In this document: positions 42,893-53,700 of the stretch, one piece after another | How positions within the stretch are numbered: the first letter of the stretch is position 1 | How the letters are laid out: the number at the start of each line of letters is the position of its first letter | Assembly (NCBI RefSeq): GCF_003725535.1 | Contig: NZ_RJSF01000043.1 | Span: 119,796-183,795 of the forward strand | Source of the DNA: Nocardioides pocheonensis | Lineage (GTDB): Bacteria > Actinomycetota > Actinomycetes > Propionibacteriales > Nocardioidaceae | DNA: 64,000 nucleotides | Reading direction: 5' to 3' | Program-made: the position numbers and the translations under genes | The notes under the pieces: model-generated | What the model saw: the letters and a program-made list of their open reading frames with translations, nothing else | What the model was told of the DNA's origin: nothing | Database searches by the model: none

Positions 42893-43324
42893 TCAGCGGT
42901 GGAGGCCGGCGACCTGTCCGTGCCAGCGCGCTCCACTCGCGGCTGCACGCGCCGAGGCCAGCCACGCCGTCATCGCGACGACGTACACCGCCAGGGCGAG
43001 CAGCCCGACACCGACCCAGGCGTCCCACCACGGCTGGCTCTCGGACCCGTCGGGCAGGCCCGCCGCCGTGCTCACGAGGAAGACCGCGGTGACGCCGAGG
43101 CAGGCGAGCGCGCCCAGCGACCACATCCCCCGCCGGCGCGCCGGGCTCCACAGGTCGAGCCCGACGATCACCAGGAGGATCGCCCCGACGAGGTAGAGCA
43201 TCCCCACCCACGGCTGGTCGTCCAGGTACGACGACGCGACCCGTCCGGTCACCACGCCCAGGACGAGGGCGCCGAGCGCGCCGACCACCGTCGCGATCGA
43301 CCCGGCGACCGTCTCGCTGCGCAT
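42893..43324 (-). CDS. Small membrane protein paired with a PRC-barrel gene
   Basis: 143 residues with four hydrophobic segments (GSIATVVGALGALVLGVVTG; GMLYLVGAILLVIVGLDLW; SLGALACLGVTAVFLVST; VGLLALAVYVVAMTAWLA). Starts 8 nt after the PRC-barrel gene, so probably translated from the same message. No family recognised. Confidence 0.75.
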   Translation of the reverse strand: MRSETVAGSIATVVGALGALVLGVVTGRVASSYLDDQPWVGMLYLVGAILLVIVGLDLWSPARRRGMWSLGALACLGVTAVFLVSTAAGLPDGSESQPWWDAWVGVGLLALAVYVVAMTAWLASARAAASGARWHGQVAGLHR

Positions 43325-43332
43325 CGCGGGCC

Positions 43333-43668
43333 TCAGTCCGGGGCGAACGGGCCGTAGTGCTCGGAGTGCTGCTCGCGCGCCGTGTCGTCGAGGTCCTGGT
43401 CGAAGTCCGGGGCCGCCTTGACCTGGTCCTTGGACAGGCTCACCATCACCGTCCGCGCGTCGTGGTCGACCTTGATCACCGCACCCGCGGGGATCAGCCG
43501 CTTCTTGCCGAAGATCCAGAAGCCGGTGTCCACGACGATGTGGGCCCGGTCGGTCTCGCTGGTCGCCTCGGCCACCGTGCCGATCGAGCCGTCGACCGCG
43601 TGCACGTCGTAGCCGACGACGTCGCCCTCCGACCAGGTGGTGTCGCGGTAATTCCAGGTCTCGCTCAT
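43333..43668 (-). CDS. PRC-barrel domain protein
   Basis: 111 residues with a beta-rich PRC-barrel core (VVGYDVHAVDGSIGTVAEAT ... RLIPAGAVIKVDHDARTVMVSLSKDQVKAAP) followed by an acidic, His-containing tail. ATG at 43668 has GGAGG 6 nt upstream. PRC barrels occur in RNA processing and photosynthetic assembly proteins; in actinobacteria such short ones are often stress-associated and uncharacterised. Confidence 0.85.
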   Translation of the reverse strand: MSETWNYRDTTWSEGDVVGYDVHAVDGSIGTVAEATSETDRAHIVVDTGFWIFGKKRLIPAGAVIKVDHDARTVMVSLSKDQVKAAPDFDQDLDDTAREQHSEHYGPFAPD

Positions 43669-43761
43669 GGTCCGCCTCCGTGTCTCCCCCTGAGGAGCGG
43701 TACCCGGCGCGAGCGGGCGGCATTCGCTGGGGCTGTCGGCCCCGGCTCCTATGCTCCCGTC

Positions 43762-44049
43762 ATGGACCTCGAGTTCAGCGGCGACGTCTGGCACTGGCGC
43801 GGCCCGTCGCCGTACCACTTCGTCACGGTGCCGGCCGAGGAGTGCGGCGTGCTCGAGGAGGTGGCGCCGGCGGTCAGCTACGGCTGGGGGATGATCCCGG
43901 TCTCCGCGGTGATCGGCGACACGCACTGGACCACGTCGCTGTTCCCCAAGGACGGTGCCTACGTCGTGCCGCTGCGTGACGCGGTCCGGCAGGCGGAGGG
44001 CCTCGCCGTGGGTGACGAGGTGACGGTGCGCCTGGAGGTGGACCTGTGA
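43762..44049 (+). CDS. DUF1905 protein
   Basis: 95-residue beta-barrel-like domain with the DUF1905 pattern: LEFSGDVWHWRGPSPYHFVTVP, then WGMIPVSAVIGDTHWTTSLFPKDGAYVVPLRDAVR. A TATGCT box (43750-43755) lies 6 nt before the ATG. Its stop overlaps the GTG of the acetyltransferase gene, so the two are coupled. Function unknown. Confidence 0.88.
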   Translation: MDLEFSGDVWHWRGPSPYHFVTVPAEECGVLEEVAPAVSYGWGMIPVSAVIGDTHWTTSLFPKDGAYVVPLRDAVRQAEGLAVGDEVTVRLEVDL

Positions 44050-44630
44050 GCGACGAGCTCGTCGTGCGCGCGGCCACGCTGGACCGCTTCGACGACGTGA
44101 CCACGATGATCGGCCCGAAGAACCCGACGTCCACCGTGTGCTGGTGCCTCAGCCACCGGCTCGACGCGCGCACGAACCGGTCACTCTCGGGGCCGGCCCG
44201 CGGGGACTACGTCCGCGAGCTCTGTGCTCGCCCCGTCGCGCCCGGAGTCCTGGCCTACGACGGTGACGAGGTCGTGGGCTGGGCGGCCGTGGCGCCGCGG
44301 TCGGAGCTCCCGTTCGCCCGCTCGCGCAAGATCCCGCACGTGGACGACCTGCCGGTGTGGTCGGCCTGGTGCGTCCGCGTGCGGCCGGGGCACCGCGGCC
44401 GTGGCGTGGCGCACTCACTGCTGGCCGGGGTGGTCGACTACGCACGCGAGCAGGGCGCGCCCGCGGTCGAGGGCTACCCGGTCGACAACCGGGGCGAGAA
44501 GGTCGACCTGACCATGGCCTTCGTCGGCACGCGCGGGCTCTTCGAGGCCGCGGGCTTCGTCAAGGCAGCCGACACGACCTCGGTCGCGGGCGGGTTCCCG
44601 CGGGTCGTCATGCGGCGCGACCTGCGCTGA
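44046..44630 (+). CDS. GNAT-family N-acetyltransferase
   Basis: 194 residues. The acetyl-CoA binding loop is RVRPGHRGRGVAHSLLAGVVDYA (read RxxGxG/A), preceded by strand GVLAYDGDEVVGWAAVAP. Two Cys in TVCWCLSHR are near the N-terminus. GTG overlaps the DUF1905 stop by four bases. Acceptor unknown. Confidence 0.88.
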   Translation: MSDELVVRAATLDRFDDVTTMIGPKNPTSTVCWCLSHRLDARTNRSLSGPARGDYVRELCARPVAPGVLAYDGDEVVGWAAVAPRSELPFARSRKIPHVDDLPVWSAWCVRVRPGHRGRGVAHSLLAGVVDYAREQGAPAVEGYPVDNRGEKVDLTMAFVGTRGLFEAAGFVKAADTTSVAGGFPRVVMRRDLR

Positions 44631-44694
44631 GGGTCCCAGGCCTCCGGGTCGCTCGTCCCTTCCGGCACCGGCGTCGGGCTGGCAGTCTCGGAGC

Positions 44695-46116
44695 ATGCGT
44701 GAGGTGGAGATCGATGCCGTCCCGCTCGACCGGCTCGCGGCCCTGCTGGAGCCGGAGCGGATCGAGCGACTGTCCGAGTACGCCGCCCGGGCGCGCGACC
44801 TGCTCGAGGGCCGGACGGTCTGGAGCGTCAACGCGACCGCGACCGGCGGGGGAGTGGCCGAGATGCTCCAGGCGCTGCTCGCCTACAGCCGGGGCGCAGG
44901 CGTCGACGCCCGGTGGCTGGTGCTCGACGGCACGCCGACCTTCTTCGGCCTGACCAAGCGGATCCACAACGTGCTGCACGGCTCGCCGGGCGACGGCGGT
45001 CCGCTGGGTGAGGAGGAGCGGGCGACGTACGAGGGCGTGCTGGCGAAGAACCTCAAGCAGCTGCTGCGGTTCGTACGCCCCGACGACGTGGTGCTGCTCC
45101 ACGACCCCCAGACCGCCGGCCTGGTCCCGGGCGTGCAGGCCGCCGGTGCGCACGTCGTCTGGCGCTCGCACATCGGCCGCGACACCCCGACGGACCTCAC
45201 CGACGTCGGCTGGGCGTTCCTGCGCCCGTACGTCGAGCAGGCGGAGGCGGTGATCTTCTCGCGCGGGGCCTACGTGCCGGCCTGGGTCGACCAGAACAAG
45301 GTCTGGGTGATCCCGCCGTCGCTCGACCCCTTCACCGCGAAGAACGGTGACATCCCGCCCGGCGACGTCGAGGCGGTGCTCCGCCACGCCGGTCTGACCG
45401 TGACCACCGAGCGGCACGGCCGCTTCCTGTTCACCCGCCGCGACGGGTCCACCGGGCTGGTGCGCCCGCACGCCGGGCTGATCGAGGGCGGCCACCCGGT
45501 GCCGGGCCATGCCAGGGTCGTGCTGCAGGTGAGCCGGTGGGACCGGCTCAAGGACATGGCGGGGGTGCTCGCCGGCTTCGCCGACCACCTGCCGCACCTG
45601 CCCGACGACGTCCAGCTGATGCTGGTCGGGCCGGAGACCGCCGGCGTGACCGACGACCCGGAGGGCGCGGAGGTCTTCGAGGAGTGCAAGGAGCTCCGGC
45701 TGCAGCTGCCCGAGGAGTCACGTCGTCGGATCCACCTGTGCAGCCTGCCGATGGACGACGGCGACGAGAACGCCTACCTGGTCAATGCGCTGCAGCGCTA
45801 CGCCACCGTGGTGGTGCAGAAGAGCCTGATCGAGGGCTTCGGGCTCACCGTCACCGAGCCGATGTGGAAGGGCAAGCCGGTGATCGCCTCGCGGGTCGGC
45901 GGCATCCAGGACCAGATCATCGACGGTGAGAGCGGCCTGCTCCTCGACGACCCGACCGACCTCGACTCCTTCGGTGCTGCACTCGACCGGCTCCTGGGCG
46001 ACGTGGCGCTGGCGGCCAAGCTCGGCGAGAACGCCCGCGAGCGGGTGCGCAACCACTACCTCGGCGATCGCCACCTGATGCAGTACGTCGACCTGTTCGA
46101 GCAGCTCTACCGCTGA
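44695..46116 (+). CDS. GT4 glycosyltransferase, trehalose synthase (TreT)-like
   Basis: 473 residues with two Rossmann domains. The N-terminal VNATATGGGVAEML, LLHDPQTAGL, WRSHIGRDTP and the C-terminal QVSRWDRLKDM, KSLIEGFGLTVTEPMWKGKPVIAS are the landmarks of TreT-type trehalose glycosyltransferring synthases (NDP-glucose plus glucose to trehalose). A CAGTCT box lies 6 nt before the ATG. A trehalose role for osmo- or desiccation protection is inferred from the family; other GT4 acceptors are possible. Confidence 0.85.
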   Translation: MREVEIDAVPLDRLAALLEPERIERLSEYAARARDLLEGRTVWSVNATATGGGVAEMLQALLAYSRGAGVDARWLVLDGTPTFFGLTKRIHNVLHGSPGDGGPLGEEERATYEGVLAKNLKQLLRFVRPDDVVLLHDPQTAGLVPGVQAAGAHVVWRSHIGRDTPTDLTDVGWAFLRPYVEQAEAVIFSRGAYVPAWVDQNKVWVIPPSLDPFTAKNGDIPPGDVEAVLRHAGLTVTTERHGRFLFTRRDGSTGLVRPHAGLIEGGHPVPGHARVVLQVSRWDRLKDMAGVLAGFADHLPHLPDDVQLMLVGPETAGVTDDPEGAEVFEECKELRLQLPEESRRRIHLCSLPMDDGDENAYLVNALQRYATVVVQKSLIEGFGLTVTEPMWKGKPVIASRVGGIQDQIIDGESGLLLDDPTDLDSFGAALDRLLGDVALAAKLGENARERVRNHYLGDRHLMQYVDLFEQLYR

Positions 46117-46142
46117 GCCCGCCGCTGCTGGAGCATGGGCCC

Positions 46143-46589
46143 GTGGACGAGAGCCTGTACGACGCGGCCGGGGGCCGGGACGTCCTGGTGGCGCTGGCCG
46201 GTGCCTGGCACCGCCGCTGCCTCGACGATCCCCTTGCCAGTCACCCGTTCATCCACACCGACCTCCATCCCGACCACGTCGAGCGGCTGGCGGCGTACTG
46301 GGGCGAGGCGCTCGGCGGGCCACCCGACTACTCGTCTCTGATCGCGGACCACTCGACGGTGCTCCGGATGCACGCGGGCAACGGGGAGCACGCTGACCTC
46401 GACGAGCGGGCGGTCGAGCTGTTCGTGCAGGCCCTGGACGACGCGGACGTCACGGAACGAGTCCGGCCGGCACTCGTCGCCTGGTTCCGCGACGCCGTCG
46501 CCGAGATGGCGCGCTTCCCGGGATCGGCTGCGGATGTGCCGGCCGGACTCCCCTTCCCACGCTGGTCCTGGGACGGACCCGTCACCTGA
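46143..46589 (+). CDS. Truncated hemoglobin-like protein
   Basis: 148 residues with the 2-over-2 globin pattern: [25 protein letters not shown] at the N-terminus, [21 protein letters not shown] (distal/EF region) and a proximal His probably in [11 protein letters not shown]. The C-terminal helices include [17 protein letters not shown] at 46143, 26 nt after the glycosyltransferase, so possibly cotranscribed. Oxygen/NO chemistry is likely, but heme ligands are inferred. Overlaps the ppsA end by 8 bp. Confidence 0.78.
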   Translation: MDESLYDAAGGRDVLVALAGAWHRRCLDDPLASHPFIHTDLHPDHVERLAAYWGEALGGPPDYSSLIADHSTVLRMHAGNGEHADLDERAVELFVQALDDADVTERVRPALVAWFRDAVAEMARFPGSAADVPAGLPFPRWSWDGPVT

Positions 46590-48948
46590 GCCCGTGCAGC
46601 GCCCGGGTGTGCTCGAGCAGCATCCGGCGCTCCGCGCGGGCGATCACCCGGCGCGCCTGGTCGGCGGCGTCCGGGTTGACCGACACCGACGTGATCCCCT
46701 GACGCACGAGGAACTCGGCGAACTCCGGCCGGTTCGAGGGCGCCTGGCCGCACAGCGACGAGGTCATCCCGGCGTCACGCGCGCCCCGGATGATCCGGCC
46801 GATCGCGTCGAGCACGGCCTCGTCGGACTCGTCGAACAGCTCCGCGCAGATCTCGGAGTCGCGGTCGACGCCGAGCATGAGCTGGGTGAGGTCGTTCGAG
46901 CCGATCGAGACGCCGTCGATGCCGAGTGCGGCGTACTCGGGAATCCGGTAGACGACCGACGGCACCTCGGCCATCACCCAGCGGTGCAGACCGCGATGGC
47001 TGCCGAGCGGGTGGTGGTCGACGGCCTCGAGGCAGGCCTCGAGCTCCCAGCGGGTGCGGACGAACGGGATCATCAGGTGCAGGTTCGGGGTCTGCTCGCG
47101 CACCCGGGCGAGCACGTCGAGGTCGAGCGCGAAGATCTCGGGGTCGCGGATGTAGCGGTAGCACCCGCGGTAGCCGATCATCGGGTTCTCCTCGTGCGGC
47201 TCGAACTCCTCGCCGCCGGTGAGGCCCCGGAACTCGTTGGTGCGGAAGTCCACGGCCCGGTAGATCACCGGCCGCGGCGCGAATGCCTGCGTGATCCGCA
47301 GCACCGAGGCGGCCATCCGGTCGACGAACTCCTCGCGCCGTCCCTGCGCCAGCAGGTGCTTGGGGTGCTCGCCCTTGAGTGCGTCGGTGATCATGAACTC
47401 CGCCCGGAGCAGGCCGACGCCGTCGACCGGCTGTGCGGCCACCTCCTCGGCGTGGTCGGCGATCGCCAGGTTCACGTAGAGCAGCGTCCCGGTCGATTCG
47501 GCCGCCACGACCGCCGCCGGTGGGGCAGCCGCCGCTGCCGCCGGAGCGTTCGTGGCGACGTCGTGGGTGCCGGCCGGAGGAGTGGCGACAGCTCCGGCCA
47601 GCACCACGCCCTTGGCCCCGTCGACGGTGACGATCTCGCCGTCGCGGAGCACGGTGGTCGCGGTGCGGGTGGCGACCACGGTCGGCAGGTGCAGCTCGCG
47701 TCCGACGATGGCGGCGTGGCAGGTGACCCCGCCGCCGTCGGTGACCAGCGCGGCCGCGCGCCGCATCGTCGGCACCCAGTCGGGGCTGGTCATCGTGGCC
47801 ACCAGCACGTCACCGTCCTGGAGGCGGTCGCCCTCGTCGGTGCTGCGCAGGATCCGGACGGGCCCGCTGACCAGCCCGGGAGCGGCGGCGAGGCCGCTCA
47901 CCAGCACGGTGCCCGCGGGCTCCTCGCCCTGCGCGGTGCCCGTCACGCCCGTCTCGTCGAGGGTGGTGATCGGGCGCGACTGCACGATCCACAGCTCCTC
48001 GCCACGGCGGGCGAACTCCACGTCCTGCGGCACGCCGTAGTGCTGCTCGATCCGGAGTGCCATCCGGGCGAGCTCCAGCAGGTGGGCGTCGTCGAGCACC
48101 CGACGGGCCCTCGCCTCGGCCGGCACGGCGACGCGGAGGTCGCGACCGTCGGGGCCGCGCAGGATCTGCTCGGCCTTGCTGCCGATCCGCACGTGCACGA
48201 CGCGAGGCCCGTCGTCGGGACCGCCGCGCTTCGCGACGACGTAGGAGTCGGGCTCGACCTGGCCGCCCACGACGACCTCGCCCAGCCCGTACGCCGCCTC
48301 GATCACCAGCGTCTCGCGGTCGCCGGTGGCCGGGTCGGCGGTGAACATCACTCCGGACGCCTCGGACTCGACCATCTGCTGCACGACGACGGCGATCGCC
48401 GGCTCGTCGGCCAGCCGCTGGCTGGCGCGGTAGGCGATCACCCGAGGGCTCCACAGCGACGCCCAGCAGTCCACGATCCGCGCGAGGAGCTCCTCGGCGC
48501 CGCGCACGTTGGTGTAGGTCGCGTTCATGCCGGCGAAGGAGGTCGACCCGGTGTCCTCGGCGGTCGCGGACGAGCGGACCGCGACGTGCGGGTCGTCGCC
48601 GAGCGCGGCGTACGCCGTCTCCACGGCGGCGCGCAGCTCGTCGGGCACTCCGGCCGAGTGCACCAGCGACCGGATCCGCCGAGCCGCGGCGTCGAGCGCC
48701 GCAGGTGCGTCGGTGTCGGCCGCGGCGACCTCGTCGAGCAGCGCACGCCGTACGCCGCCGTGGTCCATCGCCTCGAGGTAGGCCTGTGCGGACACCACGA
48801 ACCCGGGCGGCACCGGCAGCCCGGCCCGCGTCAGCTCACCGAGATTCGCGCCCTTGCCGCCGACCCGGGGCACATCGGCCTTGGACAGGTCGCTGAACCA
48901 GGCGACGAGATCGGTGCGGGCGCGCAGAGGTACCTGGGTGTCGGTCAT
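46582..48948 (-). CDS. ppsA: Phosphoenolpyruvate synthase
   Basis: Converts pyruvate and ATP to phosphoenolpyruvate, AMP and phosphate (gluconeogenesis). 788 residues: N-terminal ATP-grasp domain ([54 protein letters not shown]), swivelling domain with the phosphorylated His in [15 protein letters not shown], an Ala/Pro-rich linker, and the C-terminal PEP-binding barrel ([36 protein letters not shown] with the catalytic Cys). Confidence 0.94.
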   Translation of the reverse strand: MTDTQVPLRARTDLVAWFSDLSKADVPRVGGKGANLGELTRAGLPVPPGFVVSAQAYLEAMDHGGVRRALLDEVAAADTDAPAALDAAARRIRSLVHSAGVPDELRAAVETAYAALGDDPHVAVRSSATAEDTGSTSFAGMNATYTNVRGAEELLARIVDCWASLWSPRVIAYRASQRLADEPAIAVVVQQMVESEASGVMFTADPATGDRETLVIEAAYGLGEVVVGGQVEPDSYVVAKRGGPDDGPRVVHVRIGSKAEQILRGPDGRDLRVAVPAEARARRVLDDAHLLELARMALRIEQHYGVPQDVEFARRGEELWIVQSRPITTLDETGVTGTAQGEEPAGTVLVSGLAAAPGLVSGPVRILRSTDEGDRLQDGDVLVATMTSPDWVPTMRRAAALVTDGGGVTCHAAIVGRELHLPTVVATRTATTVLRDGEIVTVDGAKGVVLAGAVATPPAGTHDVATNAPAAAAAAPPAAVVAAESTGTLLYVNLAIADHAEEVAAQPVDGVGLLRAEFMITDALKGEHPKHLLAQGRREEFVDRMAASVLRITQAFAPRPVIYRAVDFRTNEFRGLTGGEEFEPHEENPMIGYRGCYRYIRDPEIFALDLDVLARVREQTPNLHLMIPFVRTRWELEACLEAVDHHPLGSHRGLHRWVMAEVPSVVYRIPEYAALGIDGVSIGSNDLTQLMLGVDRDSEICAELFDESDEAVLDAIGRIIRGARDAGMTSSLCGQAPSNRPEFAEFLVRQGITSVSVNPDAADQARRVIARAERRMLLEHTRALHGLR

Positions 48949-49064
48949 GTCTTCAGGCTCGTCCCGCCGTCGACCAGGGCACAGGGGACAAGGTCACCGG
49001 CCGCGCAGCCGGTCGTCCTGCACCGGACGCGCGCGATGGGAGCCGGTCGGTTCAGCCGGCCGAT

Positions 49065-49376
49065 TCAGCCGTACCGCACCTGCACGACGAGCAGTCCGAC
49101 GAGGGTCGACAGGCCGAGCGCGAGCCCGACCGCGGCCCAGAAGCGGGGCCTGCTCAGCAGCCCCACCACGCCGGAGGAGAGCGACCCCAGGACGCCGACC
49201 GGCAGCAGGAGCAGGCCCGGCGCCCGCACCCACTGAGGAGGGTCGATGCTCGTGGTCAGCAGCCACGCCCACGCCAGTGCGGCCAGCCCGATGCCGCCCA
49301 GGACGGCGCTGAGCACGCCGACGGGATTGCGCGCGTGATCGATCAGCGGGGGGTGGATGTGCCCGGTGATCGTCAT
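49065..49376 (-). CDS. Small membrane protein
   Basis: 103 residues with three predicted membrane segments (VGVLSAVLGGIGLAALAWAWLL; GLLLLPVGVLGSLSSGVVGLL; WAAVGLALGLSTLVGLLVV) and a His-containing N-terminus. AGGAGG lies 7 nt before the ATG. No family recognised. Confidence 0.75.
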   Translation of the reverse strand: MTITGHIHPPLIDHARNPVGVLSAVLGGIGLAALAWAWLLTTSIDPPQWVRAPGLLLLPVGVLGSLSSGVVGLLSRPRFWAAVGLALGLSTLVGLLVVQVRYG

Positions 49377-49471
49377 GGTCCACCTCCTGGTCCCACCCTC
49401 ATGATCGGTCGACCGAAGGGCGGCCTCAAGGGTCCAAGGACCCCGCTGCCCGCGGGGGTAGCGTGCTCGGC

Positions 49472-49654
49472 ATGAGCGACCAGGACGTGACCGCCGAGGT
49501 GCCGGAGACCTGCCCGATCTGCGGCACGGAGATGCAGACCGCCACGATCGACTTCGACGAGACCAACGAGCCGCGCGCGGAGCTCAACCCCGGTGAGATG
49601 GCCCAGGTCGCGTTCTGCCCGAACCCCGACTGCCCGGGCAAGCGCGAGGCTTGA
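49472..49654 (+). CDS. Small zinc-ribbon-like protein
   Basis: 60 residues with two Cys pairs, CPICGT near the N-terminus and CPNPDCPG near the C-terminus, a plausible zinc ribbon, around an acidic centre. TAGCGT at 49459-49464 lies 7 nt before the ATG, which favours this start over an in-frame GTG at 49463. Function unknown. Confidence 0.75.
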   Translation: MSDQDVTAEVPETCPICGTEMQTATIDFDETNEPRAELNPGEMAQVAFCPNPDCPGKREA

Positions 49655-49667
49655 TCGTCGGTCCGGG

Positions 49668-50525
49668 TCAGCGGTCGAGCACGTCGTCGGCGAACCGGCG
49701 CATCCCGTCGATCTTCTGCTCCAGCGTCGCCTGGAAGCCGTGGTAGTACAGCCACGGCATGGTCATCACGTCGGTGATCCCCCCTGCCTCGGCACGGGCG
49801 AAGTCGCCCCGGGTGAGCGCGTCGTTCAGGGCGACGACGACGGCCGGGTCGCCCTCGCGGCCGAGCTCGGCGCGCAGCTCGCGCAGGCGCTTCGCGAAGC
49901 CGATCGCGTCCTCGGTCGAGCACACGTCGCCGATCCAGCCGTCGTGCCTGGCTGCGCGGCGCAGCGCCACCTCGGACATGCCGCCCACCAGGATCGGCAC
50001 GCGCTGCTCCGGCCGCGGCCGCATCGTGAGCCGCGGGGTCGGGTAGAGCGGCCCGCCGGACTCGACCCAGTCGTCGCTCCAGAGCCGGTCGACCAGCTCC
50101 AGCGCCTCGTCCGTGCGCCGACCGCGGGTCGCGAAGTCCTGGCCGAGCAGGTCGAACTCCTCGCGACACCAGCCGACGCCGACGCCGAGCCGCACGCGGC
50201 CGCCGGAGAGCACCGCGGCGGTGCCCACCGACTTGGCCACCTGGTAGGGGCTCCGCAGGGCGGCGACGTAGATCGAGGTGAAGAAGGTGAGCCGGGTCGT
50301 GACCGCGGACAGGGCGCCGACCAGGACCCACGGGTCGGGCCACTCGGTCGCGTGGTCCCAGCGCCGGCTGCCGTCGGCCTCGTACGGGTACGGCGTGGCG
50401 ATCGTCTCGAGGTCGACCACGTGGTCGGCGATCGCGAAGCCGGCGTACCCGAGCTCGTCGGCGGCCCGCGCGATCGGAACCAGCTCGTCGGTGGGCAGGA
50501 ACGCGCCGGCGATGGCGAAGTCCAC
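49668..50525 (-). CDS. LLM-class F420-dependent oxidoreductase
   Basis: 285-residue luciferase-like TIM barrel: FLPTDELVPIARAADELGYAGFAIADHVV, LTFFTSIYVAALRSPYQVAKSVGTAAVLSGGRVRLGVGVGWCREEF and PILVGGMSEVALRRAARHDGWIG. These match actinobacterial F420-dependent enzymes (TIGR03619-like) more than FMN monooxygenases. GTG at 50525 with AGGAGG 5 nt upstream. Substrate unknown. Confidence 0.88.
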   Translation of the reverse strand: MDFAIAGAFLPTDELVPIARAADELGYAGFAIADHVVDLETIATPYPYEADGSRRWDHATEWPDPWVLVGALSAVTTRLTFFTSIYVAALRSPYQVAKSVGTAAVLSGGRVRLGVGVGWCREEFDLLGQDFATRGRRTDEALELVDRLWSDDWVESGGPLYPTPRLTMRPRPEQRVPILVGGMSEVALRRAARHDGWIGDVCSTEDAIGFAKRLRELRAELGREGDPAVVVALNDALTRGDFARAEAGGITDVMTMPWLYYHGFQATLEQKIDGMRRFADDVLDR

Positions 50526-50732
50526 GCAGCCTCCTGAGGTGCGACCGAGAACAGTGTCGGGTGCTCTCTACCAGAACCGTCGGCTCGCTGCGATCGGCGA
50601 GGACGGATCGGGGCGGAAAGAGGGTCCCGCGAAATTTCGTCCGTCAAATGCTTGAGATTCGCGCAGAATGCGCGGAGAGTGCCGCTTGGCTGATCGACCC
50701 GCATCAGCGGTCCATCGTTCTCGGGGGCACCC

Positions 50733-53700
50733 ATGACCGTTCCGTCTCGACTTCGCCTGCTCGTCCCGACGACCGTCCTCGCGATGGCGGGCGCGTTCCT
50801 CGCGGCGGTCGCCGTGCCGGCGCACAGCTCGCCCACGGCCGACGACACCCCGGTGCTGCTCACCCCCAAGGGGGAGATCGCCGACGAGTTCAACGGCGTC
50901 GACGAGTCCCAGGAGGGCATCGACAAGCTCCGCGACGCCTACTACTGGAGCCGGCTGCTCTCCGGTGACAACCCGATCACGCTCACCCAGGCCGCGACCC
51001 TGCGAGGCAACGCGGTGAAGGCGGCCCGCAACACGCCCACGGCGGCGCCGGCAGGCGCGACGCGCGGCGGAGCCTGGACGCAGCAGGGGCCGAACCCCAT
51101 CGTCCAGAACGGGCGGACCACGAACGCCTTCCAGGCGGTGTCCGGCCGCATCGGCGCGCTGGTCATCCGCAACGACGGGACGATCATCCTGGGTGCCGCC
51201 CAGGGTGGCGTGTGGACCTACAACGCGACGTCGGCCACCTGGACGCCGCGCACCAGCGCCAGCGACAGCCAGGCCGTCGGGGCGCTGGCCCTCGCGCCGA
51301 GCGACGACCACATCGTCTACATGGGCTCCGGTGAGGGAGCGCTCTCCGGCGACAGCTACTACGGCGACGGCTTCTACCGCTCGACCGACGGCGGCCAGAC
51401 CTGGACGCACGTCTCGACGCTGTTCACCGGCCAGGCGGTCAGCGACATCGTGGTCGACCCGACCAACCCCCAGCACGTGTACGCATCGACCGTGCGCGGT
51501 CGCGGCGGCAACCACCGCACGACCAAGCCGTCCGACCAGCCGTACGGCGTGTACGAGTCGACCGACGGCGGCGCGACCTGGACGCTGCGCAAGGGGACGA
51601 CCGACCAGCTGCACGGCGCGACCGACCTCGTGATGGACCCGCGGGACCCGAACGTGCTGTTCGCCTCGTTCTGGGGCGACGCGATCTACAAGTCCACCGA
51701 CGGCGGCCACACCTGGGCGACCGCGATGACCGGTCTGCCCGCCGGGAACTTCCTCGAGGGCGGCACGCGGTTCTCGCTCGGTATCTCGCACCCGGCCGGC
51801 GACGCCGCCGCGACGCTCTACGCCGGCTTCGACTGGTTCGACCTCTCCGACGCCTACCACACCGCGCGCGTGTTCAAGTCGACCGACGGCGGGGCGTCCT
51901 GGGCCCAGACGGGCACCGGTACGGGCACGAACTCGATCGCCAACTACTGCGGCACCCAGTGCTTCTACGACAACGCGCTGCAGCCCGACCCGACGAACCC
52001 GAACGTCGTCTACGCGCTCGGCTCGTACGGCTACAGCAACAGCCCGCAGTCCGGCGGCGTCTACCGCTCGACCGACGGCGGCGCCACCTGGAAGAACCTG
52101 GGGTACGACCTGCACCCCGACTTCCACGCCTTCGCCTTCCAGGCCAACGACACCTCCCACATCGCGATCGGCAACGACGGCGGCGTGTGGGAGTCGCACA
52201 CCGGCGGCGGGCGCAACGTCGCGGGTTCGCCGCTCTCCACGGCCGACTGGCAGAACCTCAACGGCACGGTGAACCCCGCCACGGCCGCGCTCGTCCACTC
52301 GACCGGCCTGGCCATCACGCAGTTCTCGTCGATCGCGACGGTCCCGAAGATCGCCGGTCAGTTCTGGGGCGGCACGCAGGACAACGGCACGCTGCGAAAG
52401 TCCCTCGCCAACCAGCGGTGGTTCGACCAGGCCAGCGGTGACGGCGGCCAGGTGATCGTCGACCAGACGACGCCCAACACCGTGAACCCCGGTGTGCCTG
52501 CCTACGTCTTCGGCACCTACACCGGCACCTCGATCTACCGGTACGGCCCGTCCGAGACCAACACCTTCTTCGGCAACGAGCCGATCGACGGTGGCATCGA
52601 CACGCACGACCGTGCCGAGTTCTACATCCCCTGGGTGCAGAACCGCGGCGACGTCGACCAGATGTTCCTCGGCACCTACCGGATGTACCGCACCGACAAC
52701 GCGGAGGCGGCGAACGCCGGGGACGTGACGTGGACACCGATCAGCGGTGACCTCACGAGCGGCTGCTCGGGGTCGGCGCCGAACGGCGCCCGGGGCTGCC
52801 TCATCTCCGCGGTCGGCGTGGCCGACGGCGGTGAGGGGGTGTACGCCGGGACCGACGAGGGCTGGATCCAGGTCAGCCCCAACGCCGTGATCTCCGACTC
52901 GCCGAGCTGGACCCGCGTCGGAGTGGGCACGCTGCCCGACCGCCCGGTGAACCAGATCACCGTGGACCGCTCGAACTGGCGCATCGCCTACGCCGCGTAC
53001 GGCGGCTTCAGCGCTGCGACGCCGGGCAACAGCGGCCACCTCTTCGCGACCACGGACGGTGGCCAGCACTGGGCGAACATCACCAACAACCTGCCCGACG
53101 CGCCGGTCAACTCGGTCGTCGTCGACCCGGCGGACGCGCACACGCTCTACGCCGCGACCGACGTGGGCGCTTTCCTTTCGACCAACGGCGGGAGCAAGTG
53201 GTTCGCCCTCGGCTCAGGGCTGCCGAACGTCGCGGTGTGGCAGCTGGACTACGACGCCACCCACGGTGTGCTCGTGGCCGGCACCCACGGTCGCGGGAGC
53301 TACACGCTCACCAACGCGACGCCGCGGCGGGCGCTCGTCGTGTCCAAGACCGACTCGGGCAAGCCCGTCGGACCGGGCAGCACGATCGCCTACACGATCA
53401 CCGTGAAGAACATCGGCAACGCCGATGACGCGGGTGTCTCGATCACCGATCCGGTGCCGGCGCACACCTCGTTCGTGTCCGCGGGCTCCGGCGGCTACCT
53501 GGGCGGCAAGGCGGTCCACTGGGACAACCTCACCGTCCCGGCGGGTGGCAGCGTCTCGGTGACCTACAGCGCGCGCATCGACCCGAACCTCTCGAGCTCG
53601 ATCTCGGCGATCACCAACGACGGGATCGTCGTCAAGGACGTGAACGGCGTCGCGGCGACCGGCAGCCCGCACACGACCCGGATCGCGCCGGCCCACGCCG

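Noticed and set aside
44631-44694. tRNA or small RNA gene in the short gap
   Set aside because: No cloverleaf arms or T-loop consensus; the gap holds only a likely -10 box for the next gene.
46534-49236. 900-codon plus-strand open frame opposite ppsA
   Set aside because: It is the antisense shadow of a clear phosphoenolpyruvate synthase.
50568-53141. Long minus-strand open frame opposite the BNR protein
   Set aside because: Low-complexity Arg/Val/Gly composition, and it conflicts with a well-supported secreted protein.
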